Source: Fragilaria crotonensis
Taxonomy: Eukaryota; Bacillariophyta; Fragilariophyceae; Fragilariales; Fragilariaceae
Assembly: GCA_022925895.1 (NCBI GenBank)
Contig: JAKSYS010000462.1
Coordinates: forward strand, 1-50,706
Direction of reading: 5' to 3'
Length of the DNA stretch: 50,706 nucleotides
Shown here: one piece after another, positions 49,630 to 50,706 of the stretch
Numbering within the stretch: position 1 is the first letter of the stretch
Layout: each line of letters opens with the position of its first letter
Position numbers and translations under genes: made by a program
The notes under the pieces: generated by a model
Seen by the model: only the letters and a program-made list of their open reading frames with translations
What the model was told of the DNA's origin: nothing
Database searches by the model: none

Positions 49630-50686
49630 ATGACAGACATCCCGTCGATAACATACTTCGGTGCCTACTTTGCCATTCTTCCAGCGCTTCCCTCCATATC
49701 TCCTACGAAATTAAAGGAAGTATGTGAACGTTTGGAACTAGAAGGCTTGGAATCATGGACGCATGATCGAATCGCCTTGTTGCATCATCCACAGCTCAAG
49801 GATCCATTGCAGTATCTTGAAATATCAGCCAAAATTGCATCACAATCTCTCGCCAACGAGATTGTGGAAATACTACTGCTAGAAACTAGTATCATTGGCA
49901 ATGCGGAGGTTCTCTTGATTCTGCCGGACACTCCGATTCCGCTCATGCCAACGACCGACCTACCGACTGTCGCCACAGCGGACACCTTTCACCAGTATGG
50001 TCTAGTCGGAATGAAAGATGCGATGGACGACGTGGATGGATTGCACAGACATGCCATGCAAGAATTCGAACGTTTGTACGATGCACTTCAAAAACATGGT
50101 ATGACAAAGAAGCACTTTTCCCGAAATTATGGCACGGGATCACTTTCGATTTGACTTTCGACTAGATTTAGATGCTAATGGTGTGTGGCGAGAGTATGAA
50201 GAAACTGGACGCTGGAAACCATTGGTGAATGACATACTGGGACCGACGAATCGACTCGTCAAGTGTGGATGCGTCTTGTCGCTGCCGTCATGTGGCATGC
50301 AATACTGGCATTCTGATGGAGTGCATCGTGGGAAAAGCGCCGACTTTGATTCACAAGACGCTGCGCTGACCCATGCACTCTGTGTCTTTGTGCCTCTTAT
50401 AGACTTGACTGAGGCAACGGGATGCACTGAATTCTGGGCTGGATCTCATAAGTACTCAAAGTTGTTGCAAAAGGGAGGCGAACAATCCCTTCCAGGCGGA
50501 ACGATTGGTTTAATGAAGAAAGGCGACGCCTTGCGTTATGATTATCGCACCATTCATCGTGGAACTGCGAATTCGAGTCGATCCGCCAGGCCAGTCTGTT
50601 ACTTTTTGTACGCTAGAGAAGGATACGAAGATGTGGAAGATCAGAACTTTCGGAACGAAAGTGTCTTCGATGCATCTACTTCATAA
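49630..50686 (+). CDS. Phytanoyl-CoA dioxygenase (PhyH)-like 2-oxoglutarate/Fe(II) oxygenase, one-base frameshift
   Basis: The gene starts at the ATG at 49630. The first frame runs through DTFHQYGLVGMKDAMDDVDG and LYDALQKHGMTKKHF, and would end at 50152-50154. The C-terminal domain is in the next frame, from about 50117 to the TAA at 50684-50686. Reading passes between frames at a TTTT run at 50116-50119: one T too many separates KKHF from PEIMARDHFRFDFRLD. The iron-binding triad is intact (HSD in MQYWHSDGVH and the distal His in TIHRGTANSS), with an Arg shortly after for 2-oxoglutarate. Such enzymes hydroxylate lipids or small molecules; the substrate is unknown. The homopolymer suggests a sequencing error as much as a mutation. 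An intron is unlikely because only one base is surplus. Confidence 0.78.
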
Positions 50687-50706
50687 CTTCCCTTGTCCTC
50701 GTTTTT

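Overview
The window looks like nuclear DNA of a diatom, probably a pennate one. The evidence is short GT-AG introns of about 86-375 bases, a DUF6824 protein (a family abundant in diatoms), a Copia fossil whose polyprotein resembles diatom elements, a eukaryotic NRT2-type nitrate transporter, and single genes for core eukaryotic functions. The species cannot be named from this sequence.

Layout. 1-3.2 kb: an NRT2 transporter interrupted by an in-frame TGA and running off the left edge, then a leucine-rich-repeat protein. 3.3-13.3 kb: three head-to-tail minus-strand genes for type II membrane nucleotide-diphospho-sugar transferases (PF03407-like). Two are recent duplicates, one of them frameshifted, and the third is older. 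13.9-16.5 kb: an HDDC2-type HD phosphohydrolase and a PSTALRE cyclin-dependent kinase with an 8-nt first coding exon. 17.2-35.3 kb: a duplicated block, about 4.3 kb per unit. Each unit carries a large STAND-type ATPase (AAA_16-like ATPase plus helical repeats) facing a DUF6824 gene. In the left unit the DUF6824 gene is only a broken tail. The two units are separated by a decayed Copia retroelement (about 21.5-25.0 kb) and a 4,076-bp hAT-like non-autonomous element (26,405-30,480) with a perfect 8-bp target-site duplication, long inverted arms, a nested palindromic segment and a 66-68 bp tandem array. 35.0-50.7 kb: the intact DUF6824 gene, a 1,737-residue SET + cyclin-like + CDK-like pseudokinase protein, a secreted CAP-domain protein, PIG-K/GPI8, a mitochondrial M3-family oligopeptidase, and a phytanoyl-CoA-dioxygenase-like gene with a one-base frameshift.

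Most genes are independent housekeeping, surface or secretory functions. Three regions stand out: the SET-cyclin-pseudokinase fusion, which would join chromatin methylation and CTD-kinase-like parts in one chain; the STAND ATPase pair with patchy sequence identity; and the hAT-like element between the duplicated units. Intergenic DNA is repeatedly rich in GTAC-centred motifs.
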